The notes beneath the pieces were generated by a model that did no database searches, was not told where the DNA came from, and saw nothing but the letters and a program-made list of their open reading frames with translations. Shown one piece after another: positions 45,967-54,396 of a DNA stretch of 64,000 nt (the stretch's first letter is position 1; each line of letters opens with the position of its first letter). The stretch lies in contig CAZQSF010000007.1 of NCBI GenBank assembly GCA_964595955.1, positions 6,667 to 70,666 on the forward strand, in the 5' to 3' direction. The DNA comes from JAJDFU01 sp964595955 (GTDB lineage: Bacteria; Bacteroidota; Bacteroidia; Chitinophagales; Saprospiraceae). The translations under genes and the position numbers were made by a program.

Positions 45967-47548
45967 GGTCTCTGTTCGTTTTCTTTCGTTGAAGCCATCG
46001 CCGAACCGGGGCCAGATATCGGTCGACATCCACCATTTTGGAGTCATTCATGGCTTTGAAGGTCAGCCGCAGACCCAGGGGCAAAAAGATCATACAAGGA
46101 ATCCAGGCTGCCGCCCAGGCCGGCACGATAAAGGACTCGGCGATCTTCCGGCAAAAGATGGTGAGAATAATGAATAACATGAAAAAGATAATGGCTACCA
46201 AAATGGGGTAGCCAAAACCGCCTTTTCGAATGATAGCCCCCATCGGAGCACCGATGAAAACAAAGAGCGTGCATATGAGGGCCATGCTGTACTTCATATG
46301 CATATCGTACTCGTGCTTCACATGGGATTCAGCCAGGTCCGCTACCGTGCGGTTGCCGGCCTCAGCCTGATTGATAATACTCCGGGCAAAGGTGAGGGCT
46401 TTGTTCATGTAAGCCTTTTGGCGGTATAAAGGCCCATTTTCGATGAGTTGCGCAAAGGTGTTTAACGTATCCGGCAGGGAATAGTGCCGGGGGGTATACG
46501 ATCGTTTTTGAGGGCCCATACCTTCCTGCATGGGCGCTTGCTGCTGAGCTTCTTCCAGGGTATCCGACATCCGGGCGGAAGCCGATGTGTCCGGGCGGCG
46601 TTCATGAAAGCCCGTCCCCCCCTCAGCACCCTCGGTTTCGGCTGTACGGGTCGGGGCGTAAAAGTTGTTCAGGTAATTCCCCACTCCGCTGCGGCGCTGC
46701 TCGATTTTGACGTCAATGGAATCCATGGCTTCGCGCAGCTGACCGCTGGAGAGCATGGTCCGATTGGATTTGAAGAGTTCCTCGTCGGTTCGCGTCAGTT
46801 GAAACTCCGACAGATCGAACACTTTGATCCACTCGCCAAAACTCGTTCGCACGAAGGGGAAATTGCTGTTGGAGGAAGGTGTGGTTTCCATGTACTGATG
46901 GCCATCCAGCAAGCGCATCACGAAGAACTTGCCGTCCTCGGCCATGAACATCTCCCCTTCCCGCGCGATGATCTCACTCAGGCCCTCCTGGGCCGGTTTG
47001 GAATGGTCGTAGATGAGGACATCTTCAATTCGTCGACCATCCTTTCCCTTTTCCCCAATGTGAATGACAAACCCGTCAAAATCGTAATTGAAGACCTTGG
47101 CATCCAGGCTGAGGGTGGGTTTTTGCCGCTGAATATCCCACATGCGCGAACCGAACTTCAGATTGGCCACCGGAATAAAGTGATTGGAGGAAAGGTAGGA
47201 GGTCGCCGTTGCGGCCAGTCCGAAAAGCAAGATCGGACTCATGATGCGCAACAGCGGTATGCCCGCCGACTTCAGGCTGGACAGTTCGTAGTGTTCGGCC
47301 AGGTTGCCCAGCACCATAAGGGACGAGATCAGAATGGCCAGGGGAAGAGCCAGAGGCACCAGGGAAACGCATTTGTAGGCCAGCAACTCCACCACCAGGA
47401 AAAAACCCAGCCCTTTCCCGGCCAGGTCGTCTATGTAAAGCCACAGGATCTGCATGAGCAAAACAAAGGTGGCGATCATGAAGGTGACGATGAAGGGCGG
47501 AATGAAGCTTCGAAAAAGCCAGCCGTCGATCTTTTTTATGCGCATCAT
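45944..47548 (-). CDS. LptF/LptG-family LPS export permease
   Basis: 534 residues, far longer than the roughly 360 of E. coli LptF or LptG. N-terminal helices (IDGWLFRSFIPPFIVTFM, LMQILWLYIDDLAGKGLG) and C-terminal helices (YSMALICTLFVFIGAPMGAIIRKGG) match YjgP/YjgQ. A periplasmic jelly-roll lies between. The extra length is a low-complexity polar insert at about residues 290-385 (TAETEGAEGGTGFHERRP), typical of Bacteroidota. With LptB it would extract LPS from the inner membrane. A single permease gene here may work as a homodimer or with a partner encoded elsewhere. Confidence 0.9.
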   Translation of the reverse strand: MMRIKKIDGWLFRSFIPPFIVTFMIATFVLLMQILWLYIDDLAGKGLGFFLVVELLAYKCVSLVPLALPLAILISSLMVLGNLAEHYELSSLKSAGIPLLRIMSPILLFGLAATATSYLSSNHFIPVANLKFGSRMWDIQRQKPTLSLDAKVFNYDFDGFVIHIGEKGKDGRRIEDVLIYDHSKPAQEGLSEIIAREGEMFMAEDGKFFVMRLLDGHQYMETTPSSNSNFPFVRTSFGEWIKVFDLSEFQLTRTDEELFKSNRTMLSSGQLREAMDSIDVKIEQRRSGVGNYLNNFYAPTRTAETEGAEGGTGFHERRPDTSASARMSDTLEEAQQQAPMQEGMGPQKRSYTPRHYSLPDTLNTFAQLIENGPLYRQKAYMNKALTFARSIINQAEAGNRTVADLAESHVKHEYDMHMKYSMALICTLFVFIGAPMGAIIRKGGFGYPILVAIIFFMLFIILTIFCRKIAESFIVPAWAAAWIPCMIFLPLGLRLTFKAMNDSKMVDVDRYLAPVRRWLQRKKTNRDHGATVAS

Positions 47549-47556
47549 CCAAGGAG

Positions 47557-47564
47557 CAAATATA
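47557..47564 (-). promoter_or_regulatory. -7 box of the lptF/G-PAP2-GNAT operon
   Basis: Minus strand TATATTTG, exact match to TAnnTTTG, only 8 bp before the ATG at 47548, implying a leaderless or near-leaderless mRNA. No TTG at -33. Confidence 0.45.
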
Positions 47565-47675
47565 GCAGGAATTCAGGGGCAGGAGCTTGAAATATTTATC
47601 TCTTTAAACCAGGCTTCCGTCAGCTTTTGTCCGGAAGCCGTACCGCTGCCCGGGTGTGTTGCCGTTGCCGGCACG

Positions 47676-47705
47676 AAAAAAGGCTGCCATCTCTCGATCG
47701 CAGCC
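47676..47705 (-). terminator. Intrinsic terminator of the small gene at 47734-48006
   Basis: Minus strand: GGCTGC (47705-47700), 12-nt loop, GCAGCC (47687-47682), then six T (47681-47676). A textbook rho-independent terminator, about 30 bp after the small gene's stop. Confidence 0.75.
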
Positions 47706-47733
47706 CCTTCATTATTGGATAGGTTCACAGAGG

Positions 47734-48006
47734 TTATCGAAGTTGAAAACGCTGAACCTGGCGGCTATTGGTTACCGAGTTGCTCACCAGATCGAGATCT
47801 ACCGTACAGCGTTCGTACTTTAGTGCATAGCGCTCCCGAATGTGGTTTTCGTTCAGCGGTTCGCGTTTGAGTTGAGAAAGGCCCAAAAAGGCCCCTACCT
47901 CATCTTTAAAGCTGGCCATCAGATCTTGGGCGGCCAGCAGCGCATTGCCTGAAGCGTCGTTCAACAGGCCTGCACTGAGTGCAAATTTGATTTTTCGGCT
48001 ATTCAT
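47734..48006 (-). CDS. Small conserved-looking protein of unknown function
   Basis: 90 residues from the ATG at 48006 (MNSRKIKFALSAGLLNDASG); a Met two codons upstream (48012) is also possible. It has no signal peptide or TM segment and is mostly soluble: NALLAAQDLMASFKDEVG, LGLSQLKREPLNENHI, RYALKYERCTVDLDLVSN. I do not recognise a family. Its reality is supported by its own intrinsic terminator and by separation from ftsZ by the dcw terminator. Codon use resembles neighbours. Confidence 0.55.
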   Translation of the reverse strand: MNSRKIKFALSAGLLNDASGNALLAAQDLMASFKDEVGAFLGLSQLKREPLNENHIRERYALKYERCTVDLDLVSNSVTNSRQVQRFQLR

Positions 48007-48160
48007 GGTCATGGATATGTTATGGGTGTTGTGCTTGTTCTTCGATATATCTAACTGTGATTTTCCTAGCCTTGTTGTAAACAAAGAATTAAAGCTTTGT
48101 TAATGGGTCTTAAGAATTTTGCAGCCCCTCCAACCGGCGGGTTCCATGCTTTTGAATACC

Positions 48161-48204
48161 AAAAAGGATAGGGGTTTAATCCAGTGACGGACTAAACCCC
48201 ATCC
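48161..48204 (-). terminator. Intrinsic terminator of the dcw cluster (after ftsZ)
   Basis: Minus strand: GGATGGGGTTTA (48204-48193), 14-nt loop, TAAACCCCTATCC (48178-48166), then TTTTT (48165-48161). A strong stem with one unpaired base, lying 48 bp behind the ftsZ stop. Confidence 0.75.
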
Positions 48205-48251
48205 CAGTTACCGACTCAACCAACCTAATGCCCGGTTAAAGACACCAGGAA

Positions 48252-49712
48252 TTAATCCACGTTATCGTGCAGGAAGGCGTTTCCTCCTTCTTCCAGCGTG
48301 GGCTCTTCATCGTCGGAGATGGTCCATTTGGAAAGGGAGGGCGACTCGGCATCGGGCAGGTCATCGAGATTGACGCCCCGGCGCAGGTAAGCCGGCTCGC
48401 TTTCCAGTTCGTTGATCGTCTTGGGGTTGTTCAGCTTGAGCTTGCCGTTGTTCTGCAAGTGTCGCTTTCGGCGCTGCTCTTCTTCGTAGTGACGCCGTTT
48501 GGCTTCCTCCTGGGCTTGTTTCTCTTCATCCGTCCAGGAAGCCTCCCGGGGTTCGCGCCGAATGGGGTTTCGGGGGCGTATATCGTCAAACTCAAAGGTC
48601 TGGCCCGAGGTCTCTTCCTGTTGAAAACCGATGTCGGAAAGACCGGGGCGGTTGCGTTGCTCCGGCTTGGCATCGTCGCCTTCCAGGGAAACCACAATGC
48701 GGTTGTCCTCCGGGCGGAACGCACTGCCCCGGCTTTTTTCAAAGCCCGTGGCAATAACCGTCACACTGATAGCCTCGCCCAGGTCTTCGTCGAAACAGTT
48801 CCCCCAAATGAGATCCGTACCGTGGCCGGCTTCTTCCTGCACGAACTCGGTGATCTCAAAAATCTCATCCATGGTCACTTCGCGGGTTCCGGAGGTGATA
48901 TTGAGAAGAATGTGCTGGGCGCCGCGAATGTCGTTGTCTTCCAGCAAGGGCGAATGCAGGGCTTCGTCGACGGCCCGCTTGGCCCGGTCGTCGCCCTCGA
49001 CCGTTGCCGTACCCATGATGGCCACCCCGCTTTCGCGCATCACCGTATTTACATCCTCGAAGTCGACATTTACGTAGCCGGGCACTGTAATGATCTCGGC
49101 TATCCCTTTGGCTGCTGTGGTCAGCACGTTGTCGGCCTGAGCAAAAGCATCGGAAAGCGACAGGTTGCCGTGGATCTGCCGCAGTTTGTCGTTGGAGATG
49201 ACAATGAGCGTATCCACATTGTTCTTCAGCTCGTTGAGCCCGTCCATGGCCTGCCGAAGTCGGCGTTTGCCTTCAAAGGAAAAGGGCAGCGTGACAATGC
49301 CGACGGTGAGAATATCCATCTCCTGAGCTGCTTTGGCGATAATGGGCGCCGCACCGGTGCCCGTACCGCCGCCCATGCCGGCTGTAATGAACATCATTTT
49401 GCAATTGTTCTCCATGTACTTGCGCACCTCCTCGATGGATTCCTCACAGGCCAGCTTGCCCACATTGGGCTTAGAACCGGCTCCCCGCCCTTCGGTGAGG
49501 TTGGGCCCCAGCTGAATACGCGTGGGTACGGGGCTTTGCTCCATAGCCTGCCCGTCGGTATTGCAGATGGCAAAATCCACGCCTACGATGCCCTGGCGAA
49601 ACATGTGCGTCACGGCATTGCTTCCGCCTCCGCCCACACCGATCAGTTTGATGATGGGGCTTTCATCCCTGGGCAAATCGAACATCATGTTTTCGTTCTT
49701 TCCTGATTTCAT
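48252..49712 (-). CDS. ftsZ: Cell division protein FtsZ
   Basis: 486 residues. Tubulin-like GTPase forming the Z-ring. The nucleotide site includes IGVGGGGSNAV and the tubulin signature GGGTGTGAAP (about residue 119). Further elements: SNDKLRQIHGNLSLSDAF and VTVIATGFEKS. After about residue 325 a long linker rich in Asp/Glu/Arg (EEEQRRKRHLQNNGKLK) runs to the C-terminus, YLRRGVNLDDLP and an acidic tail, as in Bacteroidota. A clear C-terminal KPF-type FtsA-binding peptide is not obvious. Last gene of the cluster, 33 bp after ftsA. Confidence 0.97.
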   Translation of the reverse strand: MKSGKNENMMFDLPRDESPIIKLIGVGGGGSNAVTHMFRQGIVGVDFAICNTDGQAMEQSPVPTRIQLGPNLTEGRGAGSKPNVGKLACEESIEEVRKYMENNCKMMFITAGMGGGTGTGAAPIIAKAAQEMDILTVGIVTLPFSFEGKRRLRQAMDGLNELKNNVDTLIVISNDKLRQIHGNLSLSDAFAQADNVLTTAAKGIAEIITVPGYVNVDFEDVNTVMRESGVAIMGTATVEGDDRAKRAVDEALHSPLLEDNDIRGAQHILLNITSGTREVTMDEIFEITEFVQEEAGHGTDLIWGNCFDEDLGEAISVTVIATGFEKSRGSAFRPEDNRIVVSLEGDDAKPEQRNRPGLSDIGFQQEETSGQTFEFDDIRPRNPIRREPREASWTDEEKQAQEEAKRRHYEEEQRRKRHLQNNGKLKLNNPKTINELESEPAYLRRGVNLDDLPDAESPSLSKWTISDDEEPTLEEGGNAFLHDNVD

Positions 49713-49745
49713 GGTTGAGTGGTTTTTGTGTTTATAGAGAGTCGG

Positions 49746-51047
49746 TTAAAATTCCTGATCGGGTTCCGCCTCGAAGAACTCCTTCGTTTTTTTGAAGATT
49801 TGCTCGTACCAGGCAGGACCTTCGGGTTGCTCTTTGTCTACTTTTCCCTCAGGCGCCTTACCCGTATCGAGGTTCAGCCGCCCGTTTTCCATATCTTCTA
49901 TGCCTTTGAGCAACAAGCCGATCGCGGTGGCGTAGATCGGACTGCTCAGGCTTTCGTGGTAGCCGTGGCCCAGGTGCTCGATCGGTATGCCGATGCGGGT
50001 TGACATGCCGGTGTGGTATTCCGCCAGCTTGTCCATATGGTTGAGCAACGCCCCGCCTCCAGTGAGCACGATGCCCCCGATGAGCTTGCGCTCAAAACCG
50101 GACCGGCGGATCTCCCAAATGACGTGATCCAGGATCTCTTCGGCCCGGGCCTGAATGATGCGGGCGAGGTTTTTCTCCGAAATTTCCCGCGGGCTTCGTC
50201 CTTTCAGCCCCGGAATGGTGATAATGCGGTTGTCGTAGACCTCTTCGGCCAGGGCTGAGCCAAAGCGGATCTTCAGCTTTTCGGCCTGGGGCGCCATCAC
50301 CGTGCATCCCTCTTTAATGTCTTTGGTGATGACATTGCCCCCAAAGGGAATGACGGCCGTATGGCGAATGATACCGTCTTTGAAGAGGGTGATGTCGGTG
50401 GTGCCGCCGCCGATATCCACCAGGGCAACTCCGGCTTCCTTCTCCTCTTCCGTGAGCACCGCTGCGGCTGAGGCAATGGGCTCCAGGGTCATATTCGCCA
50501 CGCGTAGCCCAGTGCGCTCAACGCAGCGATAAATGTTGTTCGAAGCTGAGATCTGCCCGGTGATGATGTGGAAGTTGGCCTCCAGCCGAACCCCCGACAT
50601 ACCCACAGGATCGACGATCCCCTGCTCGTTGTCCACCGTGAATTCCTGAGGGATGACGTGCAGGATCTTGTCGCCCGGAGGCAACACCAGTTTGTACATA
50701 TCCCGGATCAGCTTGTCGATATCGGCCTGGCCGACTTCGTGGAAGTCGTTATCGCGCGTGAGAATGCCCCGGTGTTGCAGGCTTTTGATGTGCTGCCCGG
50801 CAATACCGACGTGCACGACCTCCTCGTCTATGCCCGAACTGCGGCGAAGCATTTCCGTGGCCTGGGCGATGGCGTTTACCGTTTTTTCGATATTGGATAC
50901 CACCCCGCGCAAAACCCCTTCGGATTGTACTTTGCCTGCGCCGAGGACTTCCAGTTTTCCATACTCGTTCTTGCGACCGGCCAGTGCACATACCTTGGTC
51001 GTGCCGATGTCCAGTGCTACGACGACTTGCGATTTCTCAGATTTCAT
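49746..51047 (-). CDS. ftsA: Cell division protein FtsA
   Basis: 433 residues. Actin-like ATPase that ties FtsZ to the membrane. The phosphate-1 loop is VVALDIGTTKVCALAGRK, phosphate-2 is GVALVDIGGGTTDITLF and adenosine is GGIVLTGGGALLNHM. The FtsA-specific 1C subdomain (ILHVIPQEFTVDNEQGIVDPVG) is present. The C-terminal amphipathic region resembles a membrane-targeting helix (WYEQIFKKTKEFFEA). It lies 61 bp after ftsQ and immediately before ftsZ. Confidence 0.97.
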   Translation of the reverse strand: MKSEKSQVVVALDIGTTKVCALAGRKNEYGKLEVLGAGKVQSEGVLRGVVSNIEKTVNAIAQATEMLRRSSGIDEEVVHVGIAGQHIKSLQHRGILTRDNDFHEVGQADIDKLIRDMYKLVLPPGDKILHVIPQEFTVDNEQGIVDPVGMSGVRLEANFHIITGQISASNNIYRCVERTGLRVANMTLEPIASAAAVLTEEEKEAGVALVDIGGGTTDITLFKDGIIRHTAVIPFGGNVITKDIKEGCTVMAPQAEKLKIRFGSALAEEVYDNRIITIPGLKGRSPREISEKNLARIIQARAEEILDHVIWEIRRSGFERKLIGGIVLTGGGALLNHMDKLAEYHTGMSTRIGIPIEHLGHGYHESLSSPIYATAIGLLLKGIEDMENGRLNLDTGKAPEGKVDKEQPEGPAWYEQIFKKTKEFFEAEPDQEF

Positions 51048-51108
51048 AGTGTTGCATTAGGTTTGGTTGTTGGAATCACCGGCAAGCCGGCTTTCATTCG
51101 GTTTTCTT

Positions 51109-51888
51109 TTATGCTTTTTCACAGACGACCTGCCCGGCATATTCCAGGCTGATGGTCCGATATTTTCGCCATCCTTCGTAAGGCAATGCTTCCCGGTAGA
51201 AATAGTGCAGGCGTTCCAGCTTGTCTTCGGCAGACTGTATGCTGCCAAAGCGGATCTTTTGGTCGCCAATTTTCGGCACCAGGGTCATTTCCCCCTGTTT
51301 ATTCATGTAGATCTGTTCGACCATGGGCTTTAGAAAGGTATCGTCGCGCAGGAGCTTGGCCAGCTCGAAGACGTCTTTCAGGCTGTGCTTATCGCGCTCC
51401 AGGAAATCGATGACATGAGGAGCGATATCGCCGGTGGCCACCATGACCCGGGCCGTGAAGTGCTTGGACAACGGCATGCGCACACCGGACTCATCCAGAT
51501 AATAGTTCAGGCCGTTGTTATCCATGATCCGCAGAACGGGTTCGCGCTGTACCACTTCGATGAACACCTCCTCGGTGGCGTTGACGTATACGTCGGCATC
51601 CAGAATAAAGGGGTCTTCCTCCAGCACGCGCTCCAGGCGTTCCACATTGACCGAGGCCAGCGGTAAACCTACGATCTGGTGCCCGAAGCTTCGCTCTATA
51701 GTGAGCATGATATCCTTTTCCGTGATCAGGACGTGCCCGCCCTCGAAAGGCTGGATGCGGATGTGCACCTCCTGGGCCAAAGCTGCATCCTTGTGTTCCA
51801 TAGCCGAGATCACTATGGCTGCGGCAAAGAGCACCAGGGCGACCCAGCCCAGTCGCTTCAGCATTTGTTGTATTTCGGCTTTTTTCAT
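51109..51888 (-). CDS. ftsQ: Cell division protein FtsQ/DivIB
   Basis: 259 residues. Bitopic: a short cytoplasmic N-terminus, a TM helix at about 14-31 (GWVALVLFAAAIVISAM), a POTRA domain at about 38-108 (HIRIQPFEGGHVLITEKDIM, LERVLEEDPFILDADVYV) and a beta domain (GLNYYLDESGVRMPLSKHF). It scaffolds divisome assembly with FtsL and FtsB. Sequence is weakly conserved; position between murC and ftsA supports the name. The start overlaps the murC stop as ATGA. Confidence 0.9.
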   Translation of the reverse strand: MKKAEIQQMLKRLGWVALVLFAAAIVISAMEHKDAALAQEVHIRIQPFEGGHVLITEKDIMLTIERSFGHQIVGLPLASVNVERLERVLEEDPFILDADVYVNATEEVFIEVVQREPVLRIMDNNGLNYYLDESGVRMPLSKHFTARVMVATGDIAPHVIDFLERDKHSLKDVFELAKLLRDDTFLKPMVEQIYMNKQGEMTLVPKIGDQKIRFGSIQSAEDKLERLHYFYREALPYEGWRKYRTISLEYAGQVVCEKA

Positions 51889-53267
51889 GTCGTATTACCT
51901 TCGTTTGGGCCGTACCGTTCGGCCAAATAGGCGCAGATCGGTTCGGCCAGTGTATCTATGTTTCCGGCCCCCAGGGTCATCCATACCCCGGCCGGCTTTT
52001 CCTTGCTTTTTTCGAGCGCCTGCTCCAGCGGTACCGGCGCCTCAATTTTCTTTCGCATGTGCTGCCGGATCAAATCCGAGCTCACTCCCGGGATGGGTTC
52101 TTCGCGGGCCGGGTAAATATCCAGCAGAATCACCTCATCCAGTGCTTCCAGTGCCTCGGCGAAGCCCTTGGCAAAATCGCGGGTGCGGCTGTAAAGGTGC
52201 GGCTGGAAAATCCCTTTGATCCGCTGCCCGGGAAAAAACTCCCGGGCCGCCCCGATTGCCGCTTGCAGTTCGGTGGGATGGTGAGCGTAATCGTCTACGT
52301 ACACCAGCCCGGGCCTCCGGAAGCGAATTTCAAAGCGCCGCTGTACCCCTTTAAACTTCTGCAGACCCTCCGCCAGCCGCTGGGGGTCCAGCCCCAGCTC
52401 GAGAGCTACGGCCAGGGCTGCCGTGGCGTTTTCCACATTGTGCCTGCCCGGCAAGGGCAGTCGAAAGCCTTCGATCGCCTCCCCCTCCGGACACTGCAGG
52501 TCGAAAACGAAGTAGCCTTCTTCCACCCGGACCCGTTCGGCCCGGTAGTCGCCTCGATCCAGCCCAAAGGTGCGGTACACCTTTGCGTCGTTCAGCTGAT
52601 CCGCCCACCGATGCTGTACGTAGAGCTTCCCTCCGGGAACCAACTGCCGGCTAAAAGCCCGAAAACCCGATTCCAGCATACCGGCCTCGTCGCCGTAGAT
52701 ATCCAGGTGGTCGGGCTCCATGGACAGGATAACCGCGTGCTCCGGATGCAGATGCAAAAAGGAGCGGTCGTACTCATCGGCTTCCACCACCATCCAACCG
52801 GCATGTCCCAGGCGGTAATTGGACTGAAAGTTGGCCGCTATGCCGCCCAGGAAGGCCGTGCAGTCCAGTCCGGCGTAGGCGAGCAACCAACTGAGCATAC
52901 AAGAGGTAGTCGTCTTACCGTGGGTTCCGGCCACTGCGAGGGTCCGTTGCTCCCGGCTCAGGAGTCCCAGCACTTCGGCCCGCTTCATCACCGGATATTC
53001 CCGGCTGCGGAAATAAGTCAATTCGCGATGCGCCTCGGGAATGGCCGGGGTGTATACCACCAACTCCACGCCCTCGGGAATCCATTCGGGATCATCCTCA
53101 TAGTGGATGTGCATCCCTTCGGCGGCCAGCGTTCTGGTCAGCGCCGTTTCGGTTTTATCGTAGCCGTATACCTCCAGGCCTTTTTCCCGGAAGTACCGGG
53201 CTAGCGCACTCATCCCGATACCGCCTATGCCTATGAAGTACACCTTATGTAGTTCTTCTATGCGCAT
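51885..53267 (-). CDS. murC: UDP-N-acetylmuramate--L-alanine ligase
   Basis: 460 residues from the ATG at 53267 (MRIEELHKVYFIGIGGIGM); the longer frame lies inside murG and the two genes overlap by 23 bp. A Mur ligase adding L-Ala to UDP-MurNAc. N-terminal Rossmann FIGIGGIGMSALARYF, ATP loop AVAGTHGKTTTSCML, metal/substrate region VVEADEYDRSFLHL, and C-terminal domain YVDDYAHHPTELQAAI, all typical of MurC. Confidence 0.96.
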   Translation of the reverse strand: MRIEELHKVYFIGIGGIGMSALARYFREKGLEVYGYDKTETALTRTLAAEGMHIHYEDDPEWIPEGVELVVYTPAIPEAHRELTYFRSREYPVMKRAEVLGLLSREQRTLAVAGTHGKTTTSCMLSWLLAYAGLDCTAFLGGIAANFQSNYRLGHAGWMVVEADEYDRSFLHLHPEHAVILSMEPDHLDIYGDEAGMLESGFRAFSRQLVPGGKLYVQHRWADQLNDAKVYRTFGLDRGDYRAERVRVEEGYFVFDLQCPEGEAIEGFRLPLPGRHNVENATAALAVALELGLDPQRLAEGLQKFKGVQRRFEIRFRRPGLVYVDDYAHHPTELQAAIGAAREFFPGQRIKGIFQPHLYSRTRDFAKGFAEALEALDEVILLDIYPAREEPIPGVSSDLIRQHMRKKIEAPVPLEQALEKSKEKPAGVWMTLGAGNIDTLAEPICAYLAERYGPNEGNTT

Positions 53268-54396
53268 TCGATTCTCGCTTGGCCAGAGCCAAAACGGCCC
53301 GGGCGATTTGCAGCGTGGCCTGTGGCCGCGCTTGTTTGTGTATGGCAAGGGCCAATTGCGAACGCTTTTCCGGCGCATCCAGCAACTCCAGGGCTTTGTG
53401 CACGGCGACCTCTTCGGCATCGGCATCCGCTACCATCCAGGCTGCGGCCTGCTCGACCAAGGCCTGTGCGTTTTTCGTCTGATGATCCTCGGCCACGTTT
53501 GGCGAGGGCACTAATACGGCGGCCTTCCCCAAGGCGGCAAGCTCAGACAAGGTCAATGCCCCGGCCCGACAAAGCACCACATCGGCTGCCGCATAAGCAG
53601 CCGGCATGTCGTCCACAAAGGCGACGGCCTTCACATTGGGCAAAGCTGCCGCCCCACTGTCCAGCATTTCGCGGGCGTACAATTTGCCCACCTGCCAAAG
53701 GACCTGAACATCCCTGCGGCCGTTCCAAACTTCCTCGGTCGCCCGCATGGCCTGGTTGAGCGTTCGGGCGCCCAAGCTCCCTCCCAGCACCAGCAGCGTG
53801 GGTTTATTCTCGGCCAGACCCAGCCGTTTTCGACCTTCTCCGGCCGGCATATCCAGCTCGATCAGATCCTTGCGGACGGGATTGCCCGTCAATTCGAGCT
53901 TTTCGGCCGGGAAAAAGCGCTCCATACCTTCGTAGGCCACGCAGATCCGGTCGACTCGCCTGGCCAGCAGCCGATTGGTTATGCCGGGAAACGAATTCTG
54001 TTCCTGGATCAGGGTGGGTACTCCCATGCGAGTTGCCACCTCCAGAGTGGGGCCGCTCGCATACCCCCCTACCCCAACGGCTACCTGTGGCCGGAAAGAG
54101 CGAAGGATCTGCCAGGCCTGCCAAAGGCTCACCCCTACTTTCAATGGGAAAAGCAGATTGTCCGGGCTAAGCTTTCGTTGAAATCCGCTAATCCAAAGTC
54201 CCTTGATCGGATATCCCGCTTTCGGGACCCGTTCCATCTCCATGCGGCCCCGCGCGCCTACAAAGAGGATATCTGCCCGGGGCTCCAGCTCGCGGAGCTG
54301 ATCGGCAATGGCCAGGGCGGGGAATATATGCCCCCCTGTGCCCCCGCCGCTCAGTACGACCCGCAAGGTCTGCGCTATTTGTACGGTCGATGCCAT
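53245..54396 (-). CDS. murG: UDP-GlcNAc transferase to lipid I (MurG)
   Basis: 383 residues. GT-B enzyme that makes lipid II from lipid I at the inner face of the membrane. Lipid-side loops VLSGGGTGGHIFPALAIAD and VGGYASGPTLEVA are present, as is LVLGGSLGARTLNQAM. The UDP-GlcNAc site is VDDMPAAYAAADVVLCRAGALTLSELAALGKA. Its start directly abuts the ftsW stop with no gap. Confidence 0.97.
   Translation of the reverse strand: MASTVQIAQTLRVVLSGGGTGGHIFPALAIADQLRELEPRADILFVGARGRMEMERVPKAGYPIKGLWISGFQRKLSPDNLLFPLKVGVSLWQAWQILRSFRPQVAVGVGGYASGPTLEVATRMGVPTLIQEQNSFPGITNRLLARRVDRICVAYEGMERFFPAEKLELTGNPVRKDLIELDMPAGEGRKRLGLAENKPTLLVLGGSLGARTLNQAMRATEEVWNGRRDVQVLWQVGKLYAREMLDSGAAALPNVKAVAFVDDMPAAYAAADVVLCRAGALTLSELAALGKAAVLVPSPNVAEDHQTKNAQALVEQAAAWMVADADAEEVAVHKALELLDAPEKRSQLALAIHKQARPQATLQIARAVLALAKRESNAHRRTT

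Noticed and set aside
48267..49706. Long plus-strand frame (479 codons) opposite ftsZ
   Set aside because: Antisense shadow of a clearly identified FtsZ with intact tubulin signature.
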